Of a stretch of DNA of 64,000 nt, positions 34,761-45,053 are shown in pieces (position 1 is the stretch's first letter; each line of letters begins with the position of its first letter). The notes under the pieces were generated by a model. The model was not told where the DNA came from and ran no database searches. It saw only the letters and a program-made list of their open reading frames with translations. Origin of the DNA: Pelagicoccus sp. SDUM812002 (GTDB lineage Bacteria > Verrucomicrobiota > Verrucomicrobiia > Opitutales > Opitutaceae); assembly GCF_031127835.1 (NCBI RefSeq), contig NZ_JARXHX010000013.1, positions 1 to 64,000 on the forward strand, in the 5' to 3' direction. A program made the translations under genes and the position numbers.

Positions 34761-35282
34761 TTATCGAGCGAGTGGTCCTTTTTTGAATACACTGGATCCG
34801 ATCACTCCGCCGAGAGCTCCAAGAATGAGCGAAAGCACTGAACCGGCTGCTAACATAACACCGACGACCAAAGGACGCACTTGCTCTAGGGTAAGGTTCT
34901 CGGCGAACTCTGCGGCCTCAGGCTGACCGTCCTCATAGAATTGGCGTAAGATTTCCTCGCGTGCCGTCTCAAAGTCCGTCTCTGAGAATCCATTATAAAA
35001 GACGATAGCGAACACAGCAAAGGCAACCAGCATGCCAAGGAACGAGGAGACCGCACCCAACTTTGCACCTGTCCCAGCAGTAAATGAAATCTTGTGTTGC
35101 TTCGCGAAACTTCCCGCAGCCGCGAACCCTCCGATGATGTAGTGCATGCAGAGGAAGATGTAACTGTAGCCGACGAAGCCTAGAACGGCAGTGATAGCGG
35201 CTGCGATTAGGATCGATTTCTTCTTGGAGCAGTTATCGAGGTCGACGATTTCACCCCCTTCTTGTTCGTTGATATCACTCAT
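34761..35282 (-). CDS. small integral membrane protein, DUF4199-like
   Basis: A 173-aa protein with four hydrophobic helices (about residues 24-42, 45-62, 76-98 and 137-163) and a soluble acidic stretch (about 100-135) between helices 3 and 4. The layout resembles small DUF4199-type proteins, but I cannot assign a family with certainty. It lies directly upstream of prmA on the same strand and is probably co-transcribed with it. Confidence 0.6.
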   Translation of the reverse strand: MSDINEQEGGEIVDLDNCSKKKSILIAAAITAVLGFVGYSYIFLCMHYIIGGFAAAGSFAKQHKISFTAGTGAKLGAVSSFLGMLVAFAVFAIVFYNGFSETDFETAREEILRQFYEDGQPEAAEFAENLTLEQVRPLVVGVMLAAGSVLSLILGALGGVIGSSVFKKGPLAR

Positions 35283-35515
35283 GGTTAAACCAGCATTGCA
35301 GCCTCATTTAAGTGGAGGCGAGGCAAAATTAACCTGCTTGAGCGGATCGAAGCAGAGAGGGGCCTTTCGCTTGACTTAGGACAAAAATGCTAGGCCTGCC
35401 AATCAACCAGCGTATCCACGTGAATCATACATGGGATGAAGGCCGCTCTAACGCCTATCCGTGGACTTCGGTACAGTGAAATGTATTGCGACTTCCCACG
35501 AAAATTATAGGAATT

Positions 35516-38500
35516 ATGGCTAAGCTGTCCCCTATGAGTCTCCTGCCTCGCAATTCTATCGGCACGCTCTTCGCGTTATGCCTGCTACTATGTGTAGCAA
35601 CGTCAAGCAACCGCGAGACCCAAGCGGCAGATGCAGGGAACGATGACGGAATCATCCGCATCGGATTGGCTGACGATTATGCTCCACTTTCACGTTTATC
35701 CGGAAACGAGGTGGAGGGATACTTGGTCGATCTCGCCCGTCGCATCGAAGGTCCTCTCGACCAGAAGGTGACTATTGGCGCTTCGTCTTGGACCGAACTG
35801 GAAAACCAACTCGAAAATGGAGACATCGATGCGATTTTCGGGCTGTATTATAGTGAATCGCGCAATCAAAAATACGCGTTCGGACCGTCGATCTTTCGCA
35901 ATAAGGTCCTACTCTACCTCGATGCCAAAGCCGAGGAAGCCACATCCTTGCATCAACTTGAAGCGGGACGCTTCGCGGTTGTAGGCCCGGACTCCGTCAT
36001 AACAAAAATGGTCACGGCACAATTCCCACAAATCGAATGGGTCGTCCTGGAAAACCTTTCGGAGCTTGAATCTGCTCTATCCGAAGACTTCGAATTGGAC
36101 GGATTTGTTGAGGAGGCCCAAATCGCTTCGTATCTTATCCCCAAAATCGTAGGTCGCAATTTTACTGCAAGCGACGACGTCATCACCGAACAGGATCTGC
36201 GCCCTGTAACGCTTCGTTCCAGAGCAACTCTTGCACGGCGCATTTCCCATGCCATTAATAGCCTGCCTGAGTCAGAAGTCGCAGCCATGCAAATTCGCTG
36301 GACCCTACCGGCTAGCGGCATTCGCCCCCTAAACAAACCTGAAAACCAGAAGCTTTACCTTAACAGCGCGGAACAGCGGTTTCTCGCTTCGCATCCTACC
36401 ATTCGCGTCGCTAGCGATCCAGCTTGGCCACCACTATCCTTCCGCGGCCAAGACGGTTCCTTGCGGGGAATCCAACACGACATTTTGCGGATCGTTGAGG
36501 AGAGATTGGACATCCGATTCGAATTTCCATCCTTCCAAGACTGGCCGGAAATACGACAGTCCTTCGAGGACGGTTCTGCCGAGATTCGTAGCGGGTCCTC
36601 CGAGGAGCTGAACGCCACCATCCCTTACCTGACCCTTCCGATCGTGCTTGCCACCCGTTTGGACCAGCCACTCGGGGTTCGCCTTTCAGATCTGAATGGC
36701 AAGAAAGTATCCATCGAGGCCGGCAATCCCTACGCTTATATGATATCCGCACTCTATCCGGAAATTTCAGTGGTGGAGTCTCGTACCGACCAAGAGGGGT
36801 TGGAGCTCCTCCTCCAGGGGCAGGTGGACGGGCATGTAGGCAACTACGCAGTGGTCGCCTACCTCGTCCGCGCGTCCTACGCCGGCAGCTTTCGGATATC
36901 GAATAAAATCGGGGTGAGCACCTCGCTTTCCTTCGTCATCCGCAAAGACCTCGAATGGCAACCCTTGCTGGGCCTCATGAACAAAGCCATCGCTTCCATC
37001 AGTGAAAGCGAGCGAGAAGCGATTCTCGAAGATTGGATCAAGGTCGAAGTCTCAAGAACGCTAGACCAAGAGGTGTGGGTAAAGCTCGCCGCCATCGTTC
37101 TCACGATATTTGCCCTAGCCCTCGCATGGCGACTCAGCACCTTGCGGATCCGACGCGAGCTCGTAAGAGCTAGGGAGCGAAATCTCCTCGCGGACAAAGT
37201 CGGAGCCGGCGGACGTTTCGAGTGGTTTCCGGGCAAGGGAAAAGTACGCTTCAGCCCCGAATTCTTCCGAATCCTCGGCTACAGCGAGAGGGATTTGGAG
37301 CACAGCGAAAAAACGCTCCAAGACCTTACGCATCCCGACGACTTCCGCACCGGCGCCAGGCAAACCAAATTGTGCGTCATGAGAGGCACGCCCTACAACT
37401 TCAAGCTACGGATGCAGCGTTGCGACGGAAGTTGGGCTTGGATATCCACCCAAGGTGTCCCGACCCACTTCTATCCGAAAGGCAGCGTAAAGCGCTACAT
37501 TGGCGTCTTTCTCGATATTACGGAACTTCAGGACACTATAAACAAGCTGCACGAGCAGCAAGAGGTCGCCAAGAAGGCAAGCCGCGCCAAGAGCGAATTC
37601 CTCGCAAACATGTCCCACGAAATCCGAACTCCTATGAACGCGGTTCTCGGCTTCTCGCGACTGCTGCTGCGCGACCCGCAGCTCACCCAGCAGCAGCGGG
37701 AATACTCGCGGATGATCAATACCAACAGCGAACACTTGCTCAGCCTCTTAGACGGAATTTTGGATATGGCCAAAATCGAGGCCCGCAAGACCTCGCTCAC
37801 CGAGCAAAACCTAGACCTGACCTTACTACTCGACGAGACCGCTAGCCTGTTCAGAGCACGGTGCGACGAAAAGGGCCTACGCTTCGAATATGTAATCGAG
37901 GCAGGGGTGCCGAAACGTATCGGCACAGATGGGACAAAGCTTCGTCAAATCATCTACAACCTACTGACCAACTCCCTCAAATTTACTGATAGAGGGGCCA
38001 TCTCCTTACACGTCTGCGTAAATAATGAGGAGCTCCAGATCACCGTGGCCGATACCGGAGCAGGAATCTCCGCCGAAGAACAAGCCAAGCTCTTTCGCCC
38101 GTTCAATCAAGGCGCAGCAGGAACCGCAAAGAGCGGTACTGGCCTCGGACTCGCCATCTGCAAAGAATTTAGCCGACTTATGGGAGGAGATATAATCCTG
38201 CAATCCACACAAGGAGAGGGATCTAATTTCATCGTCCGTCTGCCATTCGTTGAGCTGGAAATCCATCCCCAAGAGGAGGAACCCCTCGTGCGCATACCGT
38301 ATAAGGAGGCAGCTTCCCAAACGCTGCTCATCGTCGACGACAAGCTTCCAAACCTCCAATACATGGAACGCTTTCTCTGCGAATCGGGCTTCGCCATCTA
38401 CCTGGCCGAAAACGGCATAGAAGCCATCCGCAAATGGAAGGAGCAATCACCTGATCTCATACTGCTCGATCTCCGCATGCCGGAAATGGACGGATACGAG

Positions 38501-38950
38501 GTCATCCGCCGCATTCGAGGCCAAGACGAGCTTCCTCAGCCAAAGATATTGGCTCTCACCGCCAGCGCATTCAATGAGCAGCGGGAGCGCGTACTCAGAG
38601 ACGGCGCCGACGGTTTCATGACAAAACCCTTCGACGAAAACGTATTGCTCAAACGGATCGCCGCACTTCTCAATCTACCAACTGTTTCGAAAGATACCCC
38701 TCTTTCGATTACCACTCCTCATCCAATCCCAAAGCTTGACGCTCAAATCGAGCTCGATCCGCACCTTCAACGCGTCATCGTAGACGCTTGCCGCGGCGGC
38801 TATCTCGAAAAGCTGGAACGTGCCATTGCAACCCTTAGCCTTTCGCAACCAGCGGTAGCCGCCCATCTCAAAGAACTAGCCCATAACTTCGATTACGAAC
38901 GAATCCTTAGCCTCATCTCCCCCACTTTAGAAAAGCAGGAGCAACCCTAG
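35516..38950 (+). CDS. hybrid sensor kinase: two solute-binding domains, PAS, kinase, receiver
   Basis: A 1,144-aa hybrid kinase. After a signal peptide (about residues 1-35) two SBP_bac_3 domains (about 45-255 and 275-505) bind small molecules in the periplasm. A transmembrane helix (about 523-545), a PAS domain (about 560-680), HisKA with phosphoacceptor His701 (NMSHEIRTP), HATPase (N, G1 and G2 boxes, DTGAGIS, GTGLGLAI) and a receiver with Asp985 (LLDLRMPEMDG) follow. The architecture resembles EvgS/BvgS. ATG 35516 has AGGA four bases upstream; a TTG at 35486 extends the frame. Two more receiver/kinase genes follow directly. Confidence 0.9.
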   Translation: MAKLSPMSLLPRNSIGTLFALCLLLCVATSSNRETQAADAGNDDGIIRIGLADDYAPLSRLSGNEVEGYLVDLARRIEGPLDQKVTIGASSWTELENQLENGDIDAIFGLYYSESRNQKYAFGPSIFRNKVLLYLDAKAEEATSLHQLEAGRFAVVGPDSVITKMVTAQFPQIEWVVLENLSELESALSEDFELDGFVEEAQIASYLIPKIVGRNFTASDDVITEQDLRPVTLRSRATLARRISHAINSLPESEVAAMQIRWTLPASGIRPLNKPENQKLYLNSAEQRFLASHPTIRVASDPAWPPLSFRGQDGSLRGIQHDILRIVEERLDIRFEFPSFQDWPEIRQSFEDGSAEIRSGSSEELNATIPYLTLPIVLATRLDQPLGVRLSDLNGKKVSIEAGNPYAYMISALYPEISVVESRTDQEGLELLLQGQVDGHVGNYAVVAYLVRASYAGSFRISNKIGVSTSLSFVIRKDLEWQPLLGLMNKAIASISESEREAILEDWIKVEVSRTLDQEVWVKLAAIVLTIFALALAWRLSTLRIRRELVRARERNLLADKVGAGGRFEWFPGKGKVRFSPEFFRILGYSERDLEHSEKTLQDLTHPDDFRTGARQTKLCVMRGTPYNFKLRMQRCDGSWAWISTQGVPTHFYPKGSVKRYIGVFLDITELQDTINKLHEQQEVAKKASRAKSEFLANMSHEIRTPMNAVLGFSRLLLRDPQLTQQQREYSRMINTNSEHLLSLLDGILDMAKIEARKTSLTEQNLDLTLLLDETASLFRARCDEKGLRFEYVIEAGVPKRIGTDGTKLRQIIYNLLTNSLKFTDRGAISLHVCVNNEELQITVADTGAGISAEEQAKLFRPFNQGAAGTAKSGTGLGLAICKEFSRLMGGDIILQSTQGEGSNFIVRLPFVELEIHPQEEEPLVRIPYKEAASQTLLIVDDKLPNLQYMERFLCESGFAIYLAENGIEAIRKWKEQSPDLILLDLRMPEMDGYEVIRRIRGQDELPQPKILALTASAFNEQRERVLRDGADGFMTKPFDENVLLKRIAALLNLPTVSKDTPLSITTPHPIPKLDAQIELDPHLQRVIVDACRGGYLEKLERAIATLSLSQPAVAAHLKELAHNFDYERILSLISPTLEKQEQP

Positions 38951-38976
38951 CCATCGAATCTCCTTACTCCTCGATC

Positions 38977-40605
38977 ATGACCGAATCCAACCGCTACCGC
39001 ATTCTCTACATAGACGACGAAAGCCAGAGCCTCCAAGCGTTCCGGCGTACCTTTAGCGACGTATTCGAGGTGCATATCGCCAGCAACTGCCAAGAGGGCC
39101 TCGAAATTCTGCGAAACCACCGCATTCAGCTGATCGTCGCAGACCAGCGTATGCCAGACGAGACCGGCGTCGAGTTCCTCAAAAAAGTACGCTCTCTCTA
39201 CCCCCTCGTCATTCGCACAATACTGACCGGCTATAGCGACATAGAAGCAGTCATAGAAGCCATCAACCATTCCCACGTTTACCACTACTTCAAGAAGCCG
39301 TGGAATGAGGAGGAGCTAAAAATAGTCTTCCGCAACGCGATCGAGGCCGTCGAACTCACAATCGAAAACACCTCGCTTTCCCACGACCTGAAGGATGCGC
39401 TGGGAGAACTGGAAAAAAACGCAGAGACGCTCGAATTCCAACTCGCCGAGCGACAAGACCTCATAGACCAACTCGAGACGTCCAACAACGCAAAGTCCCG
39501 ATTCCTGTCCACAATCAGCCACGAGCTACGCACACCGCTCAACCCTATCATCGGCTTTACCGACATGATGCTCGCCAAAGAGCCTGAAGGCGAATTCGCA
39601 TCCTGCCTAGAGATGATCAATCGATGTGGACATGACATGCTGACCATGATCGACAGCATACTCGAATTCATCCAAGTGGAAAAAGGGCAAACGCTGGGAA
39701 AGATAAAACCCACCAACCTTAACCACATCCTGCTCGACAGCCGAGACCTCGCCATATCGCTTGTCGACGATCGCCCGATTCGCATAGAGCTTACCTTCCA
39801 GCATAACGGCGAAAAAGTGGAGTCACTACCGGAAGTGTTATCTTGGTTCGATCCCTTACGACAAATCCTCTTCAACCTCGTCTCTAACGCCTGCAAGTTC
39901 ACCGATGAAGGCTTCATCTCGATCACCGCGAACCTAATTGACCTAGCCGGCGACAAGAGCCAGCTCGAGATCCACGTGAAAGACTCAGGGATCGGAATCA
40001 AGTCACAAGATCGCGACAACATCTTCGATCTATTCACCCAAATCGACCAATCCATATCTCGCAGGCACAGCGGGCTAGGGCTGGGACTCGCAATTTGCCG
40101 ACAACAGGCCAAGAGAATAGAGGCAGAAATAGACCTCGAAAGCGAACTTGGTGTAGGCAGTCTCTTCAAGCTGAGGCTCCTCGTACATCCGATCGAGGAA
40201 ACGTCTCAGGCGCCGCAAACCCACGACACCCTCGCTCCAACCACCCTCATTGGCAAAAACTGCCTCGTGATCGATGACAACCCCACGGACCTCAGCGTCA
40301 CTTCGTCCATGCTGGAAAGCATCGGAGCCCACGTAAACGGTTCTCAAAAAGGAGAAACCGCCCTGCACGCCTTCACTGAGCAAAAAATCGACTGGGTCTT
40401 CATTTCCTACAGCGCTCAAGACAGTGGCAGTGCAGAGCTGATCCAAAAGATCATCGATCTCAAATTGGCGCCACTCTCTCACATCGTCCCCATCACGAAC
40501 GACCCCGAGGAAACCGCGAGACCCGTGCTCCAAGCGATGGGGATCAAAAGCTGCTTGCGGCGCCCCTTCGAACTCAAGGGACTTCTCCGCTCCGTCGTGA
40601 AATAG
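38977..40605 (+). CDS. receiver-histidine kinase-pseudoreceiver protein
   Basis: A 542-aa cytoplasmic protein: N-terminal receiver with Asp56 (IVADQRMPDETG), coiled-coil linker (about 135-170), HisKA with His182 (ISHELRTPLNP), HATPase (NACKFTDEG, DSGIGI, GLGLGLAI), and a C-terminal receiver-like domain (about 428-540). In that last domain the acidic pair survives (VIDDN) but the acceptor site reads FISYSAQDSG, with Ser where Asp is expected, so it cannot be phosphorylated normally. There is no membrane segment. It starts 26 bp after the preceding hybrid kinase and may act as its relay partner. Confidence 0.88.
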   Translation: MTESNRYRILYIDDESQSLQAFRRTFSDVFEVHIASNCQEGLEILRNHRIQLIVADQRMPDETGVEFLKKVRSLYPLVIRTILTGYSDIEAVIEAINHSHVYHYFKKPWNEEELKIVFRNAIEAVELTIENTSLSHDLKDALGELEKNAETLEFQLAERQDLIDQLETSNNAKSRFLSTISHELRTPLNPIIGFTDMMLAKEPEGEFASCLEMINRCGHDMLTMIDSILEFIQVEKGQTLGKIKPTNLNHILLDSRDLAISLVDDRPIRIELTFQHNGEKVESLPEVLSWFDPLRQILFNLVSNACKFTDEGFISITANLIDLAGDKSQLEIHVKDSGIGIKSQDRDNIFDLFTQIDQSISRRHSGLGLGLAICRQQAKRIEAEIDLESELGVGSLFKLRLLVHPIEETSQAPQTHDTLAPTTLIGKNCLVIDDNPTDLSVTSSMLESIGAHVNGSQKGETALHAFTEQKIDWVFISYSAQDSGSAELIQKIIDLKLAPLSHIVPITNDPEETARPVLQAMGIKSCLRRPFELKGLLRSVVK

Positions 40606-40623
40606 CACACTCCGCAGTACAAA

Positions 40624-41799
40624 ATGAGCGAACAAGAAACCGAAAGCATCATTGTCGTCGATGACGTTCAAGCCAACCTTCGCTTGCTCTGTGAGATACT
40701 CGCTCCCGCGGACTACCGACTACGCCCGTTTTCCAATCCACAGGCAGCCCTCCAATCAGCCTCAGAAGATCCCGCCCATCTCTACCTACTAGACGTAAAC
40801 ATGCCGGAGATGAACGGCTACGAGCTCTGCCAAAAACTGAAGCAGTACCCACAAACCAAGGACGCACCCGTCATTTTCATTAGCGCCAGCCGCGATACGA
40901 AGGACATCGTAGAAGGACTCCGCCAAGGCGCCGTCGACTACGTGGCAAAACCCTTCCATAGCGAAGAAATACTGACCCGCATCGAAACGCACCTTCAGCT
41001 CCAACGCACGACCCAGAGTCTAAATAAAAAGAACGAGATCCTCCACCAAGCCCTGAAAAGCCTAAAGGAAACGCAAAGCAAACTCATCCAATCCGAAAAG
41101 ATGGCCTCGCTCGGCACACTCACCGCCGGCATCGCCCATGAGATTAATAACCCAGTCTGCTTTGTCCTAGCTAACGCTCGCCTGCTCGCCAAACGCCTCA
41201 AACTAGCAGAGTCTCAAAAACTTAGCCTATCAGCCGAAGAAACGACGGAATGGCAGGAAATGGTGGATAGCGTGATCGATGGATCGGAGCGAATATCCGA
41301 AATCGTCAACAGCCTGCAAACCTACTCTCGACACGAAGAAAACACTCACAAGCCCTTCGACCCCAAATCAAATATCGAAGCAACCCTTCGCATGTTTCGC
41401 CACGAGATCGATAGAAAGATCGAACTTAAGACGCATATCGAAAAACCGCAGCAACCGCTTCTAGCCAATCCTGGTCAAATAAATCAAGTCGTCGCAAATT
41501 TCATCAGCAATGCAATAGCGGCCGCTCGACAATCGAAGGCCGACCCACGCATCGAAGTCCGATCTAGCAACCTCGCAGGTAAGTACGCCATCAGCGTGAA
41601 AGACAATGGGCCTGGCATTGATGACGCTCACCTAAGGCAAGTTTTCGACCCCTTTTTCACCACGAAACCTCCCGGAAAAGGCCAGGGGCTAGGCCTATAC
41701 ATCGCCAGCCGTATCATCGAGGAGCACCAGGGTACCATAGAATTGGATACATCGAAAGAAGGCACCACAATCCGAGCCGTGCTCCCTTTCCGCGAATAG
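40624..41799 (+). CDS. receiver-histidine kinase protein
   Basis: A 391-aa soluble protein: receiver (Asp57, YLLDVNMPEMNG), a coiled coil (about 125-165), HisKA with His172 (GIAHEINNPVCF) and HATPase (FISNAI, DNGPGID, GQGLGLYIA). This is a typical response-regulator-controlled kinase. It begins 18 bp after the previous gene, completing a three-gene phosphorelay operon with no DNA-binding output. It converges with miaA with 10 bp between stops. Confidence 0.9.
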   Translation: MSEQETESIIVVDDVQANLRLLCEILAPADYRLRPFSNPQAALQSASEDPAHLYLLDVNMPEMNGYELCQKLKQYPQTKDAPVIFISASRDTKDIVEGLRQGAVDYVAKPFHSEEILTRIETHLQLQRTTQSLNKKNEILHQALKSLKETQSKLIQSEKMASLGTLTAGIAHEINNPVCFVLANARLLAKRLKLAESQKLSLSAEETTEWQEMVDSVIDGSERISEIVNSLQTYSRHEENTHKPFDPKSNIEATLRMFRHEIDRKIELKTHIEKPQQPLLANPGQINQVVANFISNAIAAARQSKADPRIEVRSSNLAGKYAISVKDNGPGIDDAHLRQVFDPFFTTKPPGKGQGLGLYIASRIIEEHQGTIELDTSKEGTTIRAVLPFRE

Positions 41800-41809
41800 A
41801 TCCGAACCC

Positions 41810-42769
41810 CTAGGAGAACAAAACGTCCAACTCCGGCAACTCCCCTCCACTTAAATCGAGCCGCTTTCCTACCCCTGGAAGTTGATTGCGAAACCACGTT
41901 CGCTGCTTTTTTGCTAAACGACGCGTATTGGTGGAAATCTTATTGGCCAGCATCAGTAAATCGTATTCACCACACAGATACGCAATAGTCTCGCGGTAGC
42001 CGATCGCACCGCAGGCACTCGGATTCTGCTCGATTCCCTTTTCTAGGAGAGCTTCCACTTCAGCCACTAAACCTTGCTCAAGCATCATTGAGACCCTCAT
42101 GGCTATGCGCTCATTCAGCTCCCCTTTATTACGCTCTAAAACACACAGAGACTTAGGGGCCTCCACTAGATCGTTCGTCTGCTGAGCAAATGCCGCTTTG
42201 AGCTCCTGCAAAGTCTGACCAGACTGCATGCAACGCTCTAAAGCCTTCTTTACCCGGCGTGGATTATCTATATCCAGACCATCAAGGCCATCTGGGTTTC
42301 GTCTCCACAGTTCTGATACCGCTACGTCAAGCCCCTTTCCAATGAGCTCTTGAACCCTCTCCCTCGTATCTTGCGAGACAATGACCGCGTCCACCACCGG
42401 TTGGAAAAATGCCTTCAAGTAAAATCCACTGCCTCCAGTGACCAGGGCCTTTCTTCCGCGAGCTTGGATCTGTCGAATCCTCTCGATGGCCAGCTCTAGG
42501 TAGCGACCGATATCCATCTGTTGGTTGGGTTCGAGAAGGTCAATCAGGTGATGCGTCACGCGGGACAGCTCGGACGCACTAGGTTTAGCAGTGCCGATAT
42601 CCATCCCTCGATAGAAAAGCAGGGAGTCGCAGTTCACGATCTCTGCTCCATTCGTTTCCGCCCATCGCAAAGCAAGCTCAGTTTTGCCAACTGCGGTGCA
42701 CCCGCTCAGGCAATAAATTCGCTGTAGCGGCCGAACTTCGGCTACATCTTCCTGTCTGATTTCCTGCAT
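41810..42769 (-). CDS. miaA: tRNA dimethylallyltransferase
   Basis: MiaA (319 aa) adds dimethylallyl to A37 of tRNAs that read codons starting with U. Seen here: the P-loop SGCTAVGKTELAL, NCDSLLFYRGMDIGTAKP, THHLIDLLEPN, VTGGSGFYLKAF, IDNPRRVKKALE and KKQRTWFRNQ, in the right order and at normal length. ATG 42769 is preferred to a TTG at 42790 that adds seven residues without similarity. Confidence 0.94.
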   Translation of the reverse strand: MQEIRQEDVAEVRPLQRIYCLSGCTAVGKTELALRWAETNGAEIVNCDSLLFYRGMDIGTAKPSASELSRVTHHLIDLLEPNQQMDIGRYLELAIERIRQIQARGRKALVTGGSGFYLKAFFQPVVDAVIVSQDTRERVQELIGKGLDVAVSELWRRNPDGLDGLDIDNPRRVKKALERCMQSGQTLQELKAAFAQQTNDLVEAPKSLCVLERNKGELNERIAMRVSMMLEQGLVAEVEALLEKGIEQNPSACGAIGYRETIAYLCGEYDLLMLANKISTNTRRLAKKQRTWFRNQLPGVGKRLDLSGGELPELDVLFS

Positions 42770-42908
42770 TTGTGACTCTCGCGCAACCAAGTAGTTACGA
42801 GTCAGTTACATCTCTCAACTGCGAAAACAATTGACTCGCGCCACCCTAATCTAGCGTCATTACAAAAGAGGGTAACCGCACCAAACCTCCTTGGTCAGCT
42901 CGCAACTC

Positions 42909-43745
42909 ATGAAGAAGCCACCGCTCAGATTCAAGACGATCTTCATATCAGACGTCCATCTCGGCACCTTGAACTGCAAAGCAAAGGAGTGTCTCCACTT
43001 CCTGAAGAATACTCGTTGCGACCGCCTAGTCCTTAACGGAGATATCATCGACGGATGGCAGCTAGGCCGTGGCAGCAAGTGGAGCAAGATGGACACGAAA
43101 TTCGTTCGCTACGTTCTAAAGCGGGTCGAGAAGCACCAACAGGAGGTCATATATCTACGCGGCAACCACGACGACATCCTCAGCCGCTTCCTTCCCATGG
43201 AATTTTCCTCCGTGAGAATCGTCGAAGACTATGTTCACGAAAACCCGAGCGGCCGCTATTTGGTGCTGCACGGCGACGTGTTTGACACGATTACCAAGAA
43301 TTTCACCTTCCTCGCCCATTTGGGCGATTGGGGCTACAAGATGCTCATGGGGCTCAACCGCTGGTACAACAAGTATCGCTCCTGGCGCGGCAAGGAGTAC
43401 TACTCGCTCTCCAAGGCGATCAAAGCAAAGGTGAAGAAAGCCGTAAGCTTCATTTCCGATTTCGAGGAAAAACTCGCCAAGCTCGCTGCATCTCGTGGTT
43501 GCAAAGGCGTTATCTGCGGGCACATCCATACCCCGGCCGACAAGCACTTCGAGAATCTGCACTACCTCAACTCTGGCGACTGGGTCGAATCGCTCTCTGC
43601 AGTTGTCGAGCATGAAGATGGTCGCTTCGAGCTCGTCCACTTCAAGGACTTCGTGCTCGATTACCCAATGAGGATCGAGGACGTGAGCGGCGAGGACGAG
43701 CTGGAGAGTGAGATATCTGCCGGCTTGCTAGCGGAGGGATTCTAG
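42909..43745 (+). CDS. calcineurin-like phosphoesterase, UDP-diacylglucosamine hydrolase type
   Basis: A 278-aa metallophosphoesterase with all metal-binding motifs: ISDVHLGT, LNGDIIDGW, LRGNHDD, LHGDVFD, and CGHIHTP. The arrangement and length match the LpxH-like group that cleaves UDP-2,3-diacylglucosamine in lipid A synthesis, including a helical insert (about 135-195) that binds lipid substrates. The function is thus plausible but not certain. ATG 42909 is preferred to TTG 42891. Confidence 0.8.
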   Translation: MKKPPLRFKTIFISDVHLGTLNCKAKECLHFLKNTRCDRLVLNGDIIDGWQLGRGSKWSKMDTKFVRYVLKRVEKHQQEVIYLRGNHDDILSRFLPMEFSSVRIVEDYVHENPSGRYLVLHGDVFDTITKNFTFLAHLGDWGYKMLMGLNRWYNKYRSWRGKEYYSLSKAIKAKVKKAVSFISDFEEKLAKLAASRGCKGVICGHIHTPADKHFENLHYLNSGDWVESLSAVVEHEDGRFELVHFKDFVLDYPMRIEDVSGEDELESEISAGLLAEGF

Positions 43746-44015
43746 TCCCTGAAAATTCGTCCGCTGACTAGGCCTGAAGTAGTTCTTGCTAGGAATATTT
43801 GCCATTTCGCTCGTGCAAAAACCACTAGTTCTTTCCCTCCAATAACTTAGGTTAAGAACCTCAGTTGAAGCGACTTTGGATTACCATTCCTCAGTCGGGC
43901 TGTTAGAATGCTGGTTTTTATAAATCACTAATAACCAACAGAAAAAAAGCTGGATCAAGGACTGCTTTACCATTTTCTTACAGCTTCCTTCCACCATCAA
44001 CCTATTCCATCAATT

Positions 44016-44906
44016 ATGGCACAAGAAGACATGACAGCTGCGGCCGATGCAGCAAATTCGGCAGACACATCAAACGAGGGCATCATGGCCTTCTTCACAG
44101 AAGAACGCGTCAATGGCATCGTAGAATGGGCTGCGGCAAACGGGCTAAAACTCGTCGCCGCCATTCTCATTTTCGTTATCGGCAAGTGGGTCGTCGGCAA
44201 GATTCGCAATGGCGTGAAAAAAGCCATGGAAAAGAAAGAGGTCGATCCAGCCCTCGTTTCATTCGGCACCAGCATCCTCTACTACATGTTGATGATCGCG
44301 GTCATCTTGGCTGCCGTACAGCAAATCGGTTTCCAAACCACCTCATTGGTAGCGATCCTAGGTGCAGCCGGCCTCGCTGTCGGACTCGCCTTGCAAGGCT
44401 CCCTCTCGAACTTCGCAGCTGGTGTGCTCATAATCATGTTCCGTCCTTTCCGCATCGGCGATGTCATCGACGCAGGAGGCCACGTTGGTAAGGTCGTTGA
44501 GATCGGCGTTCTCGTTACCATCATGCACAGCCCGGACAACAAAAAGATCATCGTGCCCAACTCGGCCATCATGTCAGGCAGCATTACCAACATCACCGCG
44601 AACGACACTCGACGCGTGGACATGTCAGTGGGTGTCAGCTACTCCGACGACCTCGACAAGGTGATGGATATCATCAACGATGTGATCAACGCTGACGAAC
44701 GCGTCCTCAAGGACCCAGCGCCGCAAGTCGTAGTGTCAGAGCTAGCCGACAGCAGCGTAAATTTCCACGTGCGCCCATGGACCAAAAAGGAAGACTACTG
44801 GAATGTATACTTCGACTTCCAAAAGACCATCAAGCAGCGTCTCGACAAGGAGGGTGTATCAATCCCATTTCCTCAGCGCGACGTGCACCTGCACAAGGTC
44901 GACTAA
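44016..44906 (+). CDS. small-conductance mechanosensitive channel (MscS family)
   Basis: A 296-aa MscS protein: a short N-terminal segment, TM1 (about 42-62), TM2 (about 85-105), and pore helix TM3 (about 110-140) with the Gly/Ala-rich GAAGLAVGLALQGSLSNFAAG sequence of MscS, then the beta domain (FRIGDVIDAGGHVGKV) and C-terminal cage. It releases solutes during hypo-osmotic shock. The 270-bp gap upstream should hold its promoter. A clear terminator follows. Confidence 0.93.
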   Translation: MAQEDMTAAADAANSADTSNEGIMAFFTEERVNGIVEWAAANGLKLVAAILIFVIGKWVVGKIRNGVKKAMEKKEVDPALVSFGTSILYYMLMIAVILAAVQQIGFQTTSLVAILGAAGLAVGLALQGSLSNFAAGVLIIMFRPFRIGDVIDAGGHVGKVVEIGVLVTIMHSPDNKKIIVPNSAIMSGSITNITANDTRRVDMSVGVSYSDDLDKVMDIINDVINADERVLKDPAPQVVVSELADSSVNFHVRPWTKKEDYWNVYFDFQKTIKQRLDKEGVSIPFPQRDVHLHKVD

Positions 44907-44934
44907 GTCTCGAGGAACAAAAACCCTTCTACAG

Positions 44935-44963
44935 AGCCGCAGCCTGACCTCTGCGGCTTTTTT
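44935..44963 (+). terminator. intrinsic terminator of mscS gene
   Basis: AGCCGCAG (44935-44942) pairs with CTGCGGCT (44951-44958), 8-nt loop, followed by a run of T residues to 44963. Confidence 0.9.
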
Positions 44964-45053
44964 GTGATCGGCTGTTGGAACCGTTTGACTCGAATCATGG
45001 ATTAGCCACTTCCAAGGTCGAGCAGCCTCGACTCCACCTCTGCAGTACCCCCC

